Assembly (NCBI RefSeq): GCF_013177315.1
Contig: NZ_CP053661.1
Span: forward strand, 1,860,001-1,924,000
DNA length: 64,000 nt
Reading direction: 5' to 3'
From: Thermoleptolyngbya sichuanensis A183
GTDB lineage: Bacteria > Cyanobacteriota > Cyanobacteriia > Elainellales > Elainellaceae
Shown here: piece by piece, positions 9,149 to 19,375 of the stretch
Position numbering within the stretch: position 1 is the stretch's first letter
Layout of the letters: each line of letters starts with the position of its first letter
Translations under genes and position numbers: made by a program
Notes under the pieces: generated by a model
The model's database searches: none
Seen by the model: the letters and a program-made list of their open reading frames with translations, nothing else
Told to the model about the DNA's origin: nothing

Positions 9149-10483
9149 TTGAGTCGTGCCCACATCTTCGCGCCGCAGCGATACACTAAACTTCGTTCCA
9201 TCTTTTGCACGTTCATTATCTCTGCTTCTCCTGCGATTCTGATTATTGGCGGCGGCGCGGCGGGCTTCTTTGGGGCGATCGCCGCTGCGGAGTCTTGTCC
9301 GTCGGCCCATGTGACGCTGCTGGAAGCGGCGCGGGAACCCCTGGGCAAAGTCCGCATTTCTGGCGGCGGCCGATGCAACGTCACCCACGCCTGCTTTGAC
9401 CCGGCGGCGCTGGTGCAGCACTATCCGCGAGGGGGCAAGGCGCTGCGGGGAGCCTTTACCCGGTTTCAGCCGCGAGACACGGTGGCGTGGTTTCAGCAGC
9501 GCGGCGTGATGCTGAAAACGGAAGCCGACGGGCGCATGTTTCCCACCACCGACGACTCGGCGACGATTGTGAACTGTCTGGTGCAGGCGGCCGAGGCGGC
9601 GGGCGTGCAGGTAAAACCGGGCGCGGCGGTGACGGCGGTGGTGCGCGACGGGCAGGGCTTTGCAGCACAGTTGCGGGCGGGCGGAACGCTGCGGGGCGAT
9701 CGCCTCCTCTTGGCTACAGGCAGCAGCCCCCAGGGATATCGCATCGCCCAATCTTTGGGGCATACCCTAGAACCGCCCGTCCCCTCGCTGTTTACCTTTA
9801 ACGTGCCGGAGCCAGCGCTGCACGAACTGGCGGGTGTGTCGGTCGAGTCGGCGCAGGTGACAGTGAAATGCCCCGACCAGAAGCCTCTGACCCAAACCGG
9901 GCCGCTGCTGATCACCCACTGGGGACTGAGCGGGCCTGCGGTGCTAAAGCTATCCGCCTGGGGAGCCAGGGCGCTGCACAACTGCGGCTATCGGGCGATC
10001 GCCCAGATCCACTGGCTGCCTAATCAGTCCCCAGAGCAAATCCGGCAGAGCTTGCAGCAGACCAAGACCGACTGGGGCAAGCGGGCCGTCCGCTCCACGG
10101 TGCCACCCGATTTTCCCCTGCCGCGCCGCCTGTGGAACTATTTGGGCGATCGCGCTCAGGTTGCACCCGACCAGCGCTGGGCCGATTTGTCTAAACCGCA
10201 GCTTCATCACCTCCGGCAGGAACTCACCCAGGGGCAGTATGCCATTGCAGGCAAGGGCGTATTCAAAGAGGAATTTGTCACCTGCGGCGGCGTGTCGCTC
10301 AAGGAAGTCGATTTCAAAACGATGGCAAGCCGCGTTTGTCCGGGCCTCTACTTTGCGGGCGAAATCCTGGATATCGACGGTGTAACGGGCGGCTTTAATT
10401 TCCAGAGCGCCTGGACAACGGGCTGGCTGGCTGGAAAGGCGATTTCCGCAGGGATTGCTTCGCAAATCGCCCCGTTCGACTGA
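9149..10483 (+). CDS. BaiN/HI0933 family FAD-dependent oxidoreductase
   Basis: A 444-residue flavoprotein of the HI0933-like group. The dinucleotide-binding motif is ILIIGGGAAGFFGAIAAAE (about residues 30-48). It is followed by the family signature GKVRISGGGRCNVTHA, then GRMFPTTD, a THWGLSGPAVLKLS segment and the C-terminal FAD motif GLYFAGEILDIDGVTGGFNFQ. The substrate is unknown for most members. The only standard initiation codon in frame ahead of the FAD motif is the TTG at 9149, which leaves an unusual ~28-residue lead, so the true start is uncertain. It is convergent with the ABC permease. Confidence 0.85.
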   Translation: MSRAHIFAPQRYTKLRSIFCTFIISASPAILIIGGGAAGFFGAIAAAESCPSAHVTLLEAAREPLGKVRISGGGRCNVTHACFDPAALVQHYPRGGKALRGAFTRFQPRDTVAWFQQRGVMLKTEADGRMFPTTDDSATIVNCLVQAAEAAGVQVKPGAAVTAVVRDGQGFAAQLRAGGTLRGDRLLLATGSSPQGYRIAQSLGHTLEPPVPSLFTFNVPEPALHELAGVSVESAQVTVKCPDQKPLTQTGPLLITHWGLSGPAVLKLSAWGARALHNCGYRAIAQIHWLPNQSPEQIRQSLQQTKTDWGKRAVRSTVPPDFPLPRRLWNYLGDRAQVAPDQRWADLSKPQLHHLRQELTQGQYAIAGKGVFKEEFVTCGGVSLKEVDFKTMASRVCPGLYFAGEILDIDGVTGGFNFQSAWTTGWLAGKAISAGIASQIAPFD

Positions 10484-10585
10484 GCTAACCAAGCGCCAAA
10501 CTAAGCGACAATTAAACCCCACTATCTCCCCACTATCTAGGGTTTTGATTAGGGTTTGAATTTCAGATTGGCGATTTTGGATTGC

Positions 10586-11437
10586 CTACAGCACTTCTGC
10601 AAACTTCCACGACAGCTTGCGATAGACCAGCGTGCCGATGATAAAGAACAACATCGCATAGCCCGCGCTGATCAGCAGGTAGTGTCCGTCGATATAGCCG
10701 TAAAGAAACAGGTTTCGCCAGTTAATCATCAGCGGCGCGGCCGGATTCAGCGGAATCAGCGGGCGGAATCGCTCAGGAATCATATCCGCCGTGAAAATAA
10801 TCGGCGTAAAATAAAATACGAACGTCATCACAATCTGCGTGAGCCGCTCAATATCCCGCAAAAACAGGTTCAGCGTCGCCAGCACCAGCGCCAGCCCATA
10901 GACGGTAAAAAGCTGAACCACCATCATGACGGGCAGCCCGTAGAGCCACGCCAGCGTCGGCGATTTGCCGTAAATCACCATGAAAATGAGAATCACAGGC
11001 AGCGACAGCAAGAAATGCACCATGTGATTCAGAATGGTGGACAGCGAGAGGATATTGCGCGGAAAGTTGAGCTTTTTGATCAGGCTGGCATTGCCAACAA
11101 ACAGATTGGGTGCGGAGCCGACGGAGTTCTGGAACCACTGCCAGGGAAACAGCCCTGACACCAGAATCAGCGGATAGCCCTCCACAGCCACCCGCATAAT
11201 GCCGCTGAAGGCAATGTAGTAAACCATTGCAAAGGCCAGCGGACTGGCGATCGACCAGAGATAGCCCAGAAACTTGCCCTTGTAGCGGACTTTAAATTCC
11301 TTTTGAAACAGAACGAGTAGCAGATCGCGGTAGTTTTCGAGCTGGTGCTGGTTGAAGGCGAACTTCACACCCCGTTTTTGAATCGGTTTCAGTGCTGTCA
11401 TAGGCTTGTGCCAAAACGCTCCTCGTTCAAACGCCAC
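10586..11437 (-). CDS. ABC-2 type polysaccharide export permease
   Basis: A 283-residue integral membrane protein with about six hydrophobic segments. The N-terminal amphipathic region NYRDLLLVLFQKEFKVRYKGKFLGYLWSIASPL is the hallmark of Wzm/KpsM/TagG/RfbA permeases, which pass lipid-linked or O-antigen-type polysaccharide through the inner membrane. No ATP-binding partner is adjacent, which is unusual because wzm and wzt normally sit together. An in-frame ATG at 11401 is an alternative start to the GTG at 11437. It is divergent from the glycosyltransferase gene and probably part of the same polysaccharide region. Confidence 0.85.
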   Translation of the reverse strand: MAFERGAFWHKPMTALKPIQKRGVKFAFNQHQLENYRDLLLVLFQKEFKVRYKGKFLGYLWSIASPLAFAMVYYIAFSGIMRVAVEGYPLILVSGLFPWQWFQNSVGSAPNLFVGNASLIKKLNFPRNILSLSTILNHMVHFLLSLPVILIFMVIYGKSPTLAWLYGLPVMMVVQLFTVYGLALVLATLNLFLRDIERLTQIVMTFVFYFTPIIFTADMIPERFRPLIPLNPAAPLMINWRNLFLYGYIDGHYLLISAGYAMLFFIIGTLVYRKLSWKFAEVL

Positions 11438-11752
11438 ACTCTCTGTTTACAGTCTGTCTACAATCTGTCTACAGTAATCTGCCAATAACCTGTCTACAAT
11501 CTTCCTAGCCGCTGGCTTGTCGTCCGGTTGCTGTCGGTGCAGCCTGCTGGGTTGCCAGGAGCGTAGTTTGCAATTATTCACACTCGATGCCTGATAATAC
11601 TCTACTCTAAGGCGCTACGTCTCTAGGTGTAATGGGTTGGTGGAGCGGGGGAAACCTCGCGTCGTGAAACCTGTCGCGCCAGCCCCTTGCCTACCGATTC
11701 AAGCTGCGCCACACCCAGATCCCATGAGCTATTCCGTGCGAAAGACTGTGCC
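11438..11752. other. Divergent spacer between ABC permease and glycosyltransferase
   Basis: About 315 bases with short repeats of CTGTCTACAATCT/GT at about 11450-11505 and no supported gene. Promoters for the minus-strand permease and the plus-strand glycosyltransferase set should both be here. No operator was recognised. Confidence 0.5.
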
Positions 11753-12862
11753 ATGAAGATTGCTGTTGTCCATGAGTGGCTGGTCACCTATGCCGGGTCG
11801 GAGCGGGTGTGCGAGCAGATGTTGCAGCTTTATCCCGAAGCCGATTTGTTCAGCCTGGTGGATTTTTTGCCGGAGGATCTGCGCTTTTTTATTCAGCATC
11901 GCCCGGTGACGACTTCGTTTTTGCAGCATTTGCCGTTTGCTAATCCGCGCTTTCGGGCCTATCTGCCGCTGATGCCGCTGGCGATCGAGCAGTTTGACCT
12001 GTCGCCCTACGATGTGATTTTGTCGAGCCATCATGCAGTAGCCAAGGGCGTGATGACCCGCGCCGACCAGCTTCATATTAGCTACGTGCATACGCCCATC
12101 CGCTATGCCTGGGAAATGCAGCAGCAGTATTTTCAGGAAGCTCGGCTGCGGGGCCCCAAGGCCGCGATCGCCCAGGGAATTCTCCACTACCTGCGCCTGT
12201 GGGACGTTGCCTGCGCGAATCGAGTGGATCATTTCATTGCAAATTCCCGGTTTGTGGCTCGTCGAATTTGGAAAACGTATCGGCGGACTGCGGAGGTGAT
12301 TTATCCGCCTGTGGCGGTGGATCGGTTCTCGCCAGCGGAAACCCGCGAGGACTTTTACTTTACGCTGTCGCGGTTTGTGCCCTACAAGCGAGTCGATCTG
12401 GTGGTAGAAGCGTTTACACAACTGGGCTTGCCGCTGGTGGTGATTGGCGACGGGTCAGAATTTCGGCGGGTGGCGGCCCTGGCGGGGCCAACTGTGCGTC
12501 TATTGGGCCGACAGCCTGATGCGGTCGTGCGCGATCACATGCAGCGCTGCAAGGCGTTTGTTTATCCGGCCGAGGAAGACTTTGGCATCGCGATGGTGGA
12601 AGCGCAGGCGGCGGGTGCGCCCGTGATCGGCTATGGGCGGGGCGGGGCTGCGGAGACGGTGATTCCTGGCAAGACGGGGATTTTGATGCCCGAACAGACG
12701 GTGGCGGCGGTGGTGGAAGCGGTGCGATCGCTCGAAGCGGGCGATTTCCGGTTTCACCCCGACGACTCTCGCCAAAACGCCGAACGGTTTAGCCCAGAAC
12801 GCTTTCGCGCCGAGCTAGCGCAATTTGTAGATCAGCAGTGGGCAAAATTTCAGCAGGGATGA
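11753..12862 (+). CDS. GT4 family glycosyltransferase
   Basis: A 369-residue retaining glycosyltransferase of GT-B fold. The N-terminal acceptor domain begins MKIAVVHEWLVTYAGSERV. The C-terminal donor domain has FTLSRFVPYKRVDLVVEAF, VVIGDGSEFRRVAALAGP, and the nucleotide-sugar motif EDFGIAMVEAQAAGAPVIGYGRGG with the family EX7E. The ATG at 11753 is preferred over an upstream frame because the protein then starts on the first beta strand of the fold. WbaP starts 45 bp downstream on the same strand, so it probably adds a sugar to the same surface polysaccharide repeat unit. Confidence 0.9.
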   Translation: MKIAVVHEWLVTYAGSERVCEQMLQLYPEADLFSLVDFLPEDLRFFIQHRPVTTSFLQHLPFANPRFRAYLPLMPLAIEQFDLSPYDVILSSHHAVAKGVMTRADQLHISYVHTPIRYAWEMQQQYFQEARLRGPKAAIAQGILHYLRLWDVACANRVDHFIANSRFVARRIWKTYRRTAEVIYPPVAVDRFSPAETREDFYFTLSRFVPYKRVDLVVEAFTQLGLPLVVIGDGSEFRRVAALAGPTVRLLGRQPDAVVRDHMQRCKAFVYPAEEDFGIAMVEAQAAGAPVIGYGRGGAAETVIPGKTGILMPEQTVAAVVEAVRSLEAGDFRFHPDDSRQNAERFSPERFRAELAQFVDQQWAKFQQG

Positions 12863-12907
12863 GGTAAAGATCCCCTAAAGTAATAGCGTGAGGAGTAACG
12901 GAACGCA

Positions 12908-14350
12908 ATGCAACTTAACCGAACCCTACGTCCGGCGCTATCTGCTTTGAGCATCTCCACCCGCACCGTTCCAACGCTGGTGGGGATGATTAGCTCCGAT
13001 CTGCTGATGCTGAGTCTGGCAGGAACGATCAGCGTCTATCTGCGCTGGTTTCTGGATGGCAAGTTTCAGCCGCTCCTCTACTGGCAACTGCTGCCGCTCA
13101 TGGGGCTATTTGTGTTGGTGTATGCCGCGATTGGGCTATACCCCGGCGTGGCCCAGAGTCCGGTCGATGAGTTTCGCTGCGTCACCATTGGCACGAGTCT
13201 AGTGTATTTTCTGCTGGGTGTGACGATTTTTTTGCGGCAGAGCGGTGAGGTCTACTCACGCGGTATTTTTGTGATGGCGTGGCTATTGTCTATCGTGCTG
13301 GTGCTGATTGGGCGATCGCTCACACGACACTGGTTTGCCCGCAAGCGCTGGTGGGGCTATCCCGTCGTGGTGCTGGGGGCAGGCAAGACGGGCGAAATGG
13401 TGGTTCGCACGCTGCAAAAGCGCCCCCGCATTGGGCTGCGTCCGGTGGTGGTGCTGGATGACGACCCCGCCAAGCACGGCTCGCTGCACGGGGTTCCGGT
13501 GATGGGCGGCATTGATCTAGCTCCCATGATTGCGCGATCGCGCCGCATTCCCTACGCCATCGTGGCCATGCCCGGTGTGCCCCGCGTCCGCCTGCTGGAC
13601 GTGATCGAACAGCACACCCAGACCTTCGCTCACCTGCTGGTCATCCCCGATTTATTCGACTTTTCTAGCCTCTGGGTCGAGGCGCGAGACATGGGCGGCA
13701 TCCTGGGACTAGAGGTGCGGCAGCAGTTGCTCTTGCCGGGGCCGCGCCTGGTCAAGTTTGCGCTAGATCGCATCATTACCCTGTTCGGCGGGCTGCTGGT
13801 GCTGCCGTTTATCATCCTGATTGCGGTGCTAATTCGGCTCGATTCGCCGGGCCCCATTTTCTACGGGCAGACCCGCATCGGGCAAAATGGCGAATCGTTT
13901 AAAGCCTGGAAATTCCGCTCGATGGTGCAAAACGCCGACCAAGTCTTACACGATTATCTAGAAGCGCACCCCAAGCTGCGCCGTTCCTGGGAGCGCGACC
14001 ACAAGCTCCGCCGCGATCCACGAGTTACCCGTGTCGGTCGGTTTCTGCGACAGACCAGCCTGGATGAATTGCCCCAGCTTTGGAACATCCTGCGCGGCGA
14101 GATGAGCCTGGTAGGACCGCGCCCGATTGTGGATGAAGAGATTCCGCGCTACGGCGACAAGTTTGCTCTGTATACAAAGGTCACGCCGGGGCTGACGGGG
14201 CTGTGGCAAGTGTCGGGGCGCAATAATTTGTCCTATAAAGAGCGGGTGAATCTGGATGCCTACTACGTCCGAAACTGGTCGGTGTGGCTGGATTTGTATA
14301 TCCTGATGCGGACGGTGTGGGTGGTGCTGTCGGGCGAAGGAGCCTACTAA
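12908..14350 (+). CDS. wbaP: Undecaprenyl-phosphate sugar phosphotransferase (WbaP type)
   Basis: A 480-residue polyprenyl glycosylphosphotransferase that moves a sugar 1-phosphate from a UDP-sugar to undecaprenyl phosphate, starting polysaccharide repeat-unit assembly at the inner membrane. The N-terminal part has several membrane segments (about residues 20-140). A Rossmann-like middle begins [17 protein letters not shown]. The C-terminal catalytic domain starts after a further membrane segment and holds FKAWKFRSM, the DE motif [12 protein letters not shown] and SLVGPRPIV. The family-typical [17 protein letters not shown] follows. A GGAGTAACGG site precedes the ATG. The stop lies 1 bp before the next gene's GTG, suggesting translational coupling. 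WbaP rather than WcaJ is inferred. Confidence 0.9.
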   Translation: MQLNRTLRPALSALSISTRTVPTLVGMISSDLLMLSLAGTISVYLRWFLDGKFQPLLYWQLLPLMGLFVLVYAAIGLYPGVAQSPVDEFRCVTIGTSLVYFLLGVTIFLRQSGEVYSRGIFVMAWLLSIVLVLIGRSLTRHWFARKRWWGYPVVVLGAGKTGEMVVRTLQKRPRIGLRPVVVLDDDPAKHGSLHGVPVMGGIDLAPMIARSRRIPYAIVAMPGVPRVRLLDVIEQHTQTFAHLLVIPDLFDFSSLWVEARDMGGILGLEVRQQLLLPGPRLVKFALDRIITLFGGLLVLPFIILIAVLIRLDSPGPIFYGQTRIGQNGESFKAWKFRSMVQNADQVLHDYLEAHPKLRRSWERDHKLRRDPRVTRVGRFLRQTSLDELPQLWNILRGEMSLVGPRPIVDEEIPRYGDKFALYTKVTPGLTGLWQVSGRNNLSYKERVNLDAYYVRNWSVWLDLYILMRTVWVVLSGEGAY

Positions 14351-14351
14351 C

Positions 14352-15746
14352 GTGGCGGGGCAAAAAGCCAGACGCGAACCTGTGCGGTTTTGGGGGCAAG
14401 CGCTCTCGCTGCGGACGGCGTGGGGTTCCGTGTGGAATTTGTTTTGGGTCAGCCTGATGGTCATGCCCTACGTTTCCTATCTGGGGCTACTGGGCATGGT
14501 GGCAGTGACGGCGCGGCTGTGGGGGCGGTTTCGGCGGGCAGGGCTGGACAGGGTCACGGGTGGTGGGCTGCTGCTGCTGAGCGGGCTGCTGCTGCTGAGC
14601 GGGCTGTTTGCCTACGATCGAGGCGAAGCGCTGCTGCAACTGGCGAATTTTTTGCCCTATTTCCTATTTTTCGCCATTCTGCCCTACTTGTTAAACTGCG
14701 TTGAACGGCTTGCCCAGATTGCCCTGGGGTTGGTTCTGGTTGCCATTCCCATCAACCTGATCAGCCTGGTGGAATACATTATCAAAATTCCCCGAATGCC
14801 CGTTTGGTGGCGGCATTTTCCGCTGTTTCGCTGGATTCGGGCCGCCCCCCACAAAGGCCGGGCAATGGTAATGTTTGACCACCCCAACGCAATGGGCAGC
14901 TTTTTGGTGCTGGTGATGGCGCTGGGGTTGGGGCTGATCCTCTATCGGCTGGCGCTGGATCGGGCCGTTGTGCCACACAGTCTGCCAGACTCCGCAGAGT
15001 CCGTTTGGTCAGACCGCCAACCCGACGCACAAAACGCTGGGGCAGAGGCCCTCCAGTCCGTTTCCCTGCGTTTGATTTCCGGTGCGACCTTGCTCAACCT
15101 GCTGGGCATTTTCTGCACCGGGTCGCGCAATGCCCTGCTGCTGGCGGTGCTGCAACTGCTGTGTTTTGCGCTGGTGGTGGCGCGGTCTAGCTGGAAGACC
15201 GTGGCGGCGGCGCTGGGCGGGCTGGTGGTGATGGTCGGCGGCGCAGCTGTGATTGGCATTGGCGGGCGATCGCTCGACTTGGCGACCTGGGCAGATGACC
15301 CCCGAACGAAACTGTGGGGCGCAGCGGTGCAGATGGTAGGTGACCACCCTTGGCTCGGCTGGGGCCTGGGCAACTACAAGCTGGTATATCCGCAGTACCT
15401 CACGCCCGACCTGATGGCCCTGACGGATTTTCAGGACATCTCCCATGCCCACAATCTGTGGCTGACCCTGGCCGTGGAGGCAGGCATTCCGGCAATGCTG
15501 CTGCTGACGCTGCTGGTGGGGCGGATCTGTGCGCGGGGTGTGCGGCAACTGCTGGCAAAAAGCCTGAAGGCTCCAGAGCGTGGCATTCTGTTTGGCTATC
15601 TCTTGGGCTTCTTCAGCAGCGTCGGCTTCGCGCTGTTCGACGTGCCGCTATACGATTCGCGGGTCAACGTGCTGAACTGGGTGCTGCTGGCAGGAATTTT
15701 TAGTTTTGCTGCCAAGAAACCAGTCAATTCCTCGCCTCTACCCTAG
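14352..15746 (+). CDS. O-antigen ligase/polymerase (Wzy_C family) membrane protein
   Basis: A 464-residue protein with about ten to twelve hydrophobic segments. The large periplasmic loop carries the Wzy_C signature: GSRNALLLAVL, then the LWGAAVQMVGDHPWLGWGLGNYKLVYP block and a conserved HAHN (SHAHNLWLTLAVEAG). Such proteins either ligate polysaccharide to a lipid or polymerise repeat units. The GTG start at 14352 follows the wbaP stop by 1 bp. Residues near 72-83 contain a duplicated LLLLSG from an 18-bp tandem repeat, adding length to a membrane helix. Last gene of the GT4-wbaP-ligase set. Confidence 0.86.
   Translation: MAGQKARREPVRFWGQALSLRTAWGSVWNLFWVSLMVMPYVSYLGLLGMVAVTARLWGRFRRAGLDRVTGGGLLLLSGLLLLSGLFAYDRGEALLQLANFLPYFLFFAILPYLLNCVERLAQIALGLVLVAIPINLISLVEYIIKIPRMPVWWRHFPLFRWIRAAPHKGRAMVMFDHPNAMGSFLVLVMALGLGLILYRLALDRAVVPHSLPDSAESVWSDRQPDAQNAGAEALQSVSLRLISGATLLNLLGIFCTGSRNALLLAVLQLLCFALVVARSSWKTVAAALGGLVVMVGGAAVIGIGGRSLDLATWADDPRTKLWGAAVQMVGDHPWLGWGLGNYKLVYPQYLTPDLMALTDFQDISHAHNLWLTLAVEAGIPAMLLLTLLVGRICARGVRQLLAKSLKAPERGILFGYLLGFFSSVGFALFDVPLYDSRVNVLNWVLLAGIFSFAAKKPVNSSPLP
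14565..14600. repeat. 18-bp in-frame tandem repeat in the ligase gene
   Basis: GGGCTGCTGCTGCTGAGC occurs twice in succession, followed by a third partial GGGCTG. It encodes LLLLSG repeats in a transmembrane segment. Confidence 0.88.
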
Positions 15747-15764
15747 AGTTCTCTCGCTGGCTGC

Positions 15765-16001
15765 CTATCGCAAAACCGTGCTGACCATAATCGTCAGCGT
15801 TGCCGTTGCAATCAGCCCAAACGCCAGATTCACCACCTGATTCGATGCCTTTTGGTAGGCATCCACGCGCACGTTCGTCTGGCTCAGTTCTTGCTTGAGT
15901 CCGTCTACATCTATCTTCAGGCTGTCTAGCTCGACCTTGAGGGTGTCCAGACGCTCTAGGACTGCTTTTTGAAAACTGTCGGATGTGTCGGCGGCTTGCA
16001 T
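15765..16001 (-). CDS. Small coiled-coil membrane protein
   Basis: A 78-residue protein of unknown function. Residues 10-50 form a leucine-heptad coiled coil (LERLDTLKVELDSLKIDVDGLKQEL) and residues 55-77 one hydrophobic segment (VVNLAFGLIATATLTIMVS). It would be a tail-anchored protein with a cytoplasmic coiled coil, likely oligomeric. It is convergent with the ligase gene 18 bp away and shares a strand with acnB upstream. Similar small coiled-coil/TM proteins are frequent in cyanobacteria. Confidence 0.65.
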   Translation of the reverse strand: MQAADTSDSFQKAVLERLDTLKVELDSLKIDVDGLKQELSQTNVRVDAYQKASNQVVNLAFGLIATATLTIMVSTVLR

Positions 16002-16122
16002 GGGGCGTTGGGGTCGGTCGCAGCCTGCATCATCACCAAAAAGCCAAAAGTTAGGGCAGCCTTGCCTGCCCCAACTCTAGCTTAGAGAAAGTTGCTCAAG
16101 CGAAACGCAGTCGCAATCAGCG

Positions 16123-18711
16123 TCAGATCGACGCAACAAGCTTTGCTTCTTCCTCTTTGGGAATCACCCGTCCCTCGTCCTCAAATCCCACAATCTGGTC
16201 GAAGTTGAGATAGCGATAGAGGTCGCTGGCAAACGGGTCGATCTTTTTCGTCACGATCTCCATGTATTCTTCTACGGTCGGAATACGACCCAGCAGGGCG
16301 CAGACCGCCGCCAATTCTGCCGAACCCAGGTAGACCTGTGCGCCTTTGCCCATGCGGTTGTTGAAGTTGCGGGTGGAAGTGGAGAACACCGTCACGCCGT
16401 CATCGACGCGGGCCTGGTTGCCCATGCAGAGCGAGCAGCCGGGCATCTCCGTGCGGGCCCCCGCTGCGGCAAAGATGCCGTAATAGCCCTCTTCGCGAAG
16501 CTGCTGTTCGTCCATGCGGGTGGGCGGGGCAATCCACAGGCGCACCTTCACCGGGCCCGCGCCCTCCAGCACCTTTGCCGCGGCGCGATAGTGGCCGATA
16601 TTGGTCATGCAGGAGCCAATGAAGACCTCGTGAATCGGGTCGCCCGCGCATTCCGACATTAGCTTGATATTGTCGGGGTCGTTGGGCGCGGCTACGATTG
16701 GCTCCTTGATTTGATCCAGATCTACCTCGATAATGTCGGCGTATTCTGCATCGGGGTCAGCACTCATCAGCGAGGGATTGGCCAGCCATGCCTCCATCTT
16801 GCGGACGCGGCGGAGGATCGTGCGGGCATCGCCATAGCCCCGTGCCACCATGTTCTTCAGCAGCGCCACATTGGACCGCAGATATTCTGCCACCGTGGCC
16901 TCGCTCAGCTTGATGGTGCAGCCTGCGGCGGAGCGTTCGGCGGTTGCGTCCGTCAGTTCAAAGGCTTGCTCCAGTTGCAGATCCGGCAGACCCTCCATTT
17001 CGATGATGCGACCGGAATAGACATTCTTCTTGTTTTCTTTTGCAACCGTCAGCTTGCCCTGCTGAATGGCAACGTAGGGAATCGCGTTTACCACGTCGCG
17101 CAGCGTTACGCCCGGTTGCAGCGTGCCCTTAAACCGCACCAGCACCGACTCTGGCATGTCCAGCGGCATTACGCCTAGCGCAGCCGCGAAGGCCACCAGC
17201 CCAGAGCCAGCCGGGAAGGAAATGCCCAATGGGAAGCGGGTGTGGGAGTCGCCGCCCGTACCCACGGTATCTGGCAGCAGCATTCGGTTTAGCCAGGAGT
17301 GGATGATGCCGTCGCCAGGACGCAGGGACACGCCGCCGCGAGAGGTGATGAAGTCGGGCAGGCTGTGGTGGGTTTTGATATCGACGGGTTTGGGATAGGC
17401 GGCGGTGTGGCAGAAGCTCTGCATCACCAGGTCGGCGCTGAAGCCCAGGCAGGCGAGTTCCTTTAGTTCGTCGCGGGTCATGGGGCCGGTGGTGTCCTGA
17501 GAGCCAACGGTGGTCATGATTGGTTCGCAAGACGTACCGGGGCGCACGCCCAGAAGACCGCAGGCCTTGCCCACCATCTTTTGCGCCAGGGTAAAGCCTT
17601 TGCCTGTGTCGGCGGGCATTTTCGGACGGATGAACAAATCGCTGGGGGGCAACCCCAGGGCCATGCGGGTTTTGTCGGTGAGCGATCGCCCAATGAGCAG
17701 GGGAATCCGTCCGCCTGCCCGCACCTCGTCCAGAATGGTATCGGGCTTGAGCGTAAAGGTGGAGATCACCTCGCCCGCCTCATTGGTGATTTCGCCCTTA
17801 TAGGGATAGATGGTGATCACGTCGCCCGTTTCCATCTTCGTCACGTCGCACTCGATGGGCAACGCGCCAGAGTCTTCCATCGTGTTGAAGAAAATAGGCG
17901 CGATCTTACCCCCCAGGCAATAGCCGCCCGTGCGCTTATTGGGCACAAAGGGGATGTCTTCGCCCATGTGCCAGAGGACGGAGTTGGTGGCGGATTTGCG
18001 AGAAGACCCCGTGCCCACCACGTCCCCGACGTAGGCCACGGGATGTCCTTTTTTCTTTAGTTCCGCAATGGTTTCTAGGGAACCGGGCTGGCGGCTTTCT
18101 AGCATTACCGTCGCGTGGAGCGGAATGTCGGGGCGGGTGGTGGCGTGGGGCGCGGGCGAGAGGTCGTCGGTGTTGGTTTCACCAGGCACTTTGAACACCG
18201 TCACCGTGATAGCTTCGGGCAGCGGCGGGCGGCTGGTGAACCAGTCTGCATTGGCCCAGGCGGTCATGATTTGCTGGGCTGATTCGTTTCCGCTTTCCGC
18301 TAGTTCCTGAATGTCATGAAACGCATCGTAGATCAGCAGCGTCTTGCTGAGGGCGGCAGTGGCGGTGGCAACAACCTCTGCATTGGGCGAGTGCAGCAGG
18401 TCGATGAGCGATCGCACGTTGTAGCCCCCCATCATCGTGCCCAGCAGTTCCGTGGCGTATTGGGGCGAGATCAGCGGGCTGGAGGCTTCTCCCTTGGCGA
18501 TCGCCGTTAGAAATCCTGCCTTTACGTAGGCCGCCTGATCGACCCCCGGCGGAATGCGATCGCGCAGCAAACTCACCAAAAATTCTTCTTCACCCGCTGG
18601 TGGATGCTTCAGCAGTTCGCACAATTCGGACGTTTGCTCAGCAGACAGTGGCAGCGGCGGAATCCCCAGCGCTGCTCGCTCTGCGACATGGTTACGATAG
18701 GCTTCCAGCAT
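16123..18711 (-). CDS. acnB: Aconitate hydratase B / 2-methylisocitrate dehydratase
   Basis: An 862-residue AcnB, matching the family length. It isomerises citrate to isocitrate through cis-aconitate in the TCA cycle. The order is N-terminal HEAT-like domain (residues 1-155), swivel domain with [19 protein letters not shown], then the catalytic domains. The [4Fe-4S] ligands are Cys701 in [11 protein letters not shown] and Cys759/Cys762 in [14 protein letters not shown]. AcnB is the main aconitase of cyanobacteria. Its leader carries an unusual five-copy 15-bp repeat (18756-18830). Citrate synthase is encoded about 18 kb away. Confidence 0.96.
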   Translation of the reverse strand: MLEAYRNHVAERAALGIPPLPLSAEQTSELCELLKHPPAGEEEFLVSLLRDRIPPGVDQAAYVKAGFLTAIAKGEASSPLISPQYATELLGTMMGGYNVRSLIDLLHSPNAEVVATATAALSKTLLIYDAFHDIQELAESGNESAQQIMTAWANADWFTSRPPLPEAITVTVFKVPGETNTDDLSPAPHATTRPDIPLHATVMLESRQPGSLETIAELKKKGHPVAYVGDVVGTGSSRKSATNSVLWHMGEDIPFVPNKRTGGYCLGGKIAPIFFNTMEDSGALPIECDVTKMETGDVITIYPYKGEITNEAGEVISTFTLKPDTILDEVRAGGRIPLLIGRSLTDKTRMALGLPPSDLFIRPKMPADTGKGFTLAQKMVGKACGLLGVRPGTSCEPIMTTVGSQDTTGPMTRDELKELACLGFSADLVMQSFCHTAAYPKPVDIKTHHSLPDFITSRGGVSLRPGDGIIHSWLNRMLLPDTVGTGGDSHTRFPLGISFPAGSGLVAFAAALGVMPLDMPESVLVRFKGTLQPGVTLRDVVNAIPYVAIQQGKLTVAKENKKNVYSGRIIEMEGLPDLQLEQAFELTDATAERSAAGCTIKLSEATVAEYLRSNVALLKNMVARGYGDARTILRRVRKMEAWLANPSLMSADPDAEYADIIEVDLDQIKEPIVAAPNDPDNIKLMSECAGDPIHEVFIGSCMTNIGHYRAAAKVLEGAGPVKVRLWIAPPTRMDEQQLREEGYYGIFAAAGARTEMPGCSLCMGNQARVDDGVTVFSTSTRNFNNRMGKGAQVYLGSAELAAVCALLGRIPTVEEYMEIVTKKIDPFASDLYRYLNFDQIVGFEDEGRVIPKEEEAKLVASI

Positions 18712-18755
18712 GATTAATTCTTGCTCCCAAACACCAGCGAAAGGGCGTGAATGAT

Positions 18756-18830
18756 GTTAAACCGATGTTGAACCGATTTCAAGCGAACCGATTTCAAGCG
18801 CACTAATTTCAGGCGCACTAATTTCAAGAG
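18756..18830. repeat. 15-bp tandem repeat, 5 copies, in the acnB leader
   Basis: Five consecutive 15-bp units end at 18830. Two are identical AACCGATTTCAAGCG, two are of the type CACTAATTTCAGGCG and the first is more diverged. They lie 45-119 bp upstream of the acnB start codon, where promoter or leader elements are expected. Confidence 0.85.
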
Positions 18831-18922
18831 CAACATCTTATCTCTACGCTAACGTGGCGAGAGTTATTAGTGAGCAGTTTGAGGATAGGGTCTGAAGGAA
18901 CAGGTCAGGCCCTCATTCTCTC

Positions 18923-19129
18923 TCACTGCAAATTCACCACAAACTCTTCGCCTGCTATCGAAACGCGATCGCCCTCTACCAGTTTCCGTCCGCGCCGGGT
19001 TTCCACTGCCCCGTTCACGCTAACTTCGCCAATCTGAATCAGCACCTTGGCTTCGCCGCCCGTGGGCACTGCCTGTACCCATTTCAGAAACTGATCGAGC
19101 CGGATGGTTTCGGGAGGAGGATTGTCCAT
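18923..19129 (-). CDS. S4-domain RNA-binding protein (YbcJ-like)
   Basis: A 68-residue protein that is one S4 RNA-binding domain: IRLDQFLKWVQAVPTGGEAKVLIQIGEVSVNGAVETRRGRKLVEGDRVSI in order. The length and the GEVxVNGxVExRRGRKL core match the YbcJ/YaaA-type stand-alone S4 proteins. The target RNA is unknown. It sits upstream of acnB on the same strand with a 211-bp gap and is divergent from the DUF2721 gene. Confidence 0.85.
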   Translation of the reverse strand: MDNPPPETIRLDQFLKWVQAVPTGGEAKVLIQIGEVSVNGAVETRRGRKLVEGDRVSIAGEEFVVNLQ

Positions 19130-19260
19130 AAGAAGAGAAAGTTAAAAAAAGTCAGGGGGATATCCCTTTTGGATTTTAGATTGCCGATTTTGGTAAGAGA
19201 CTCTGTTGTGCGGCATAGCAACCAGAACGAATAGCAACCGGAATACCGTGAAAAGCCCGC

Positions 19261-19302
19261 TACACCTGAGACACTACACCTGAGACTCTACACCTGAGAC
19301 TC
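19261..19302. repeat. 14-bp tandem repeat, 3 copies
   Basis: TACACCTGAGACAC followed by two copies of TACACCTGAGACTC. It lies between the divergent S4-domain and DUF2721 genes. A separate 16-bp duplication (ATAGCAACCAGAACGA type) lies just before it near 19215-19245. Confidence 0.9.
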
Positions 19303-19375
19303 TACGAGAGTCCCTCCCGTCATCATCGCTGATCCACTCGTTTTACCGCACTCTCGGTTTCCTCGTTTTGCGCCG

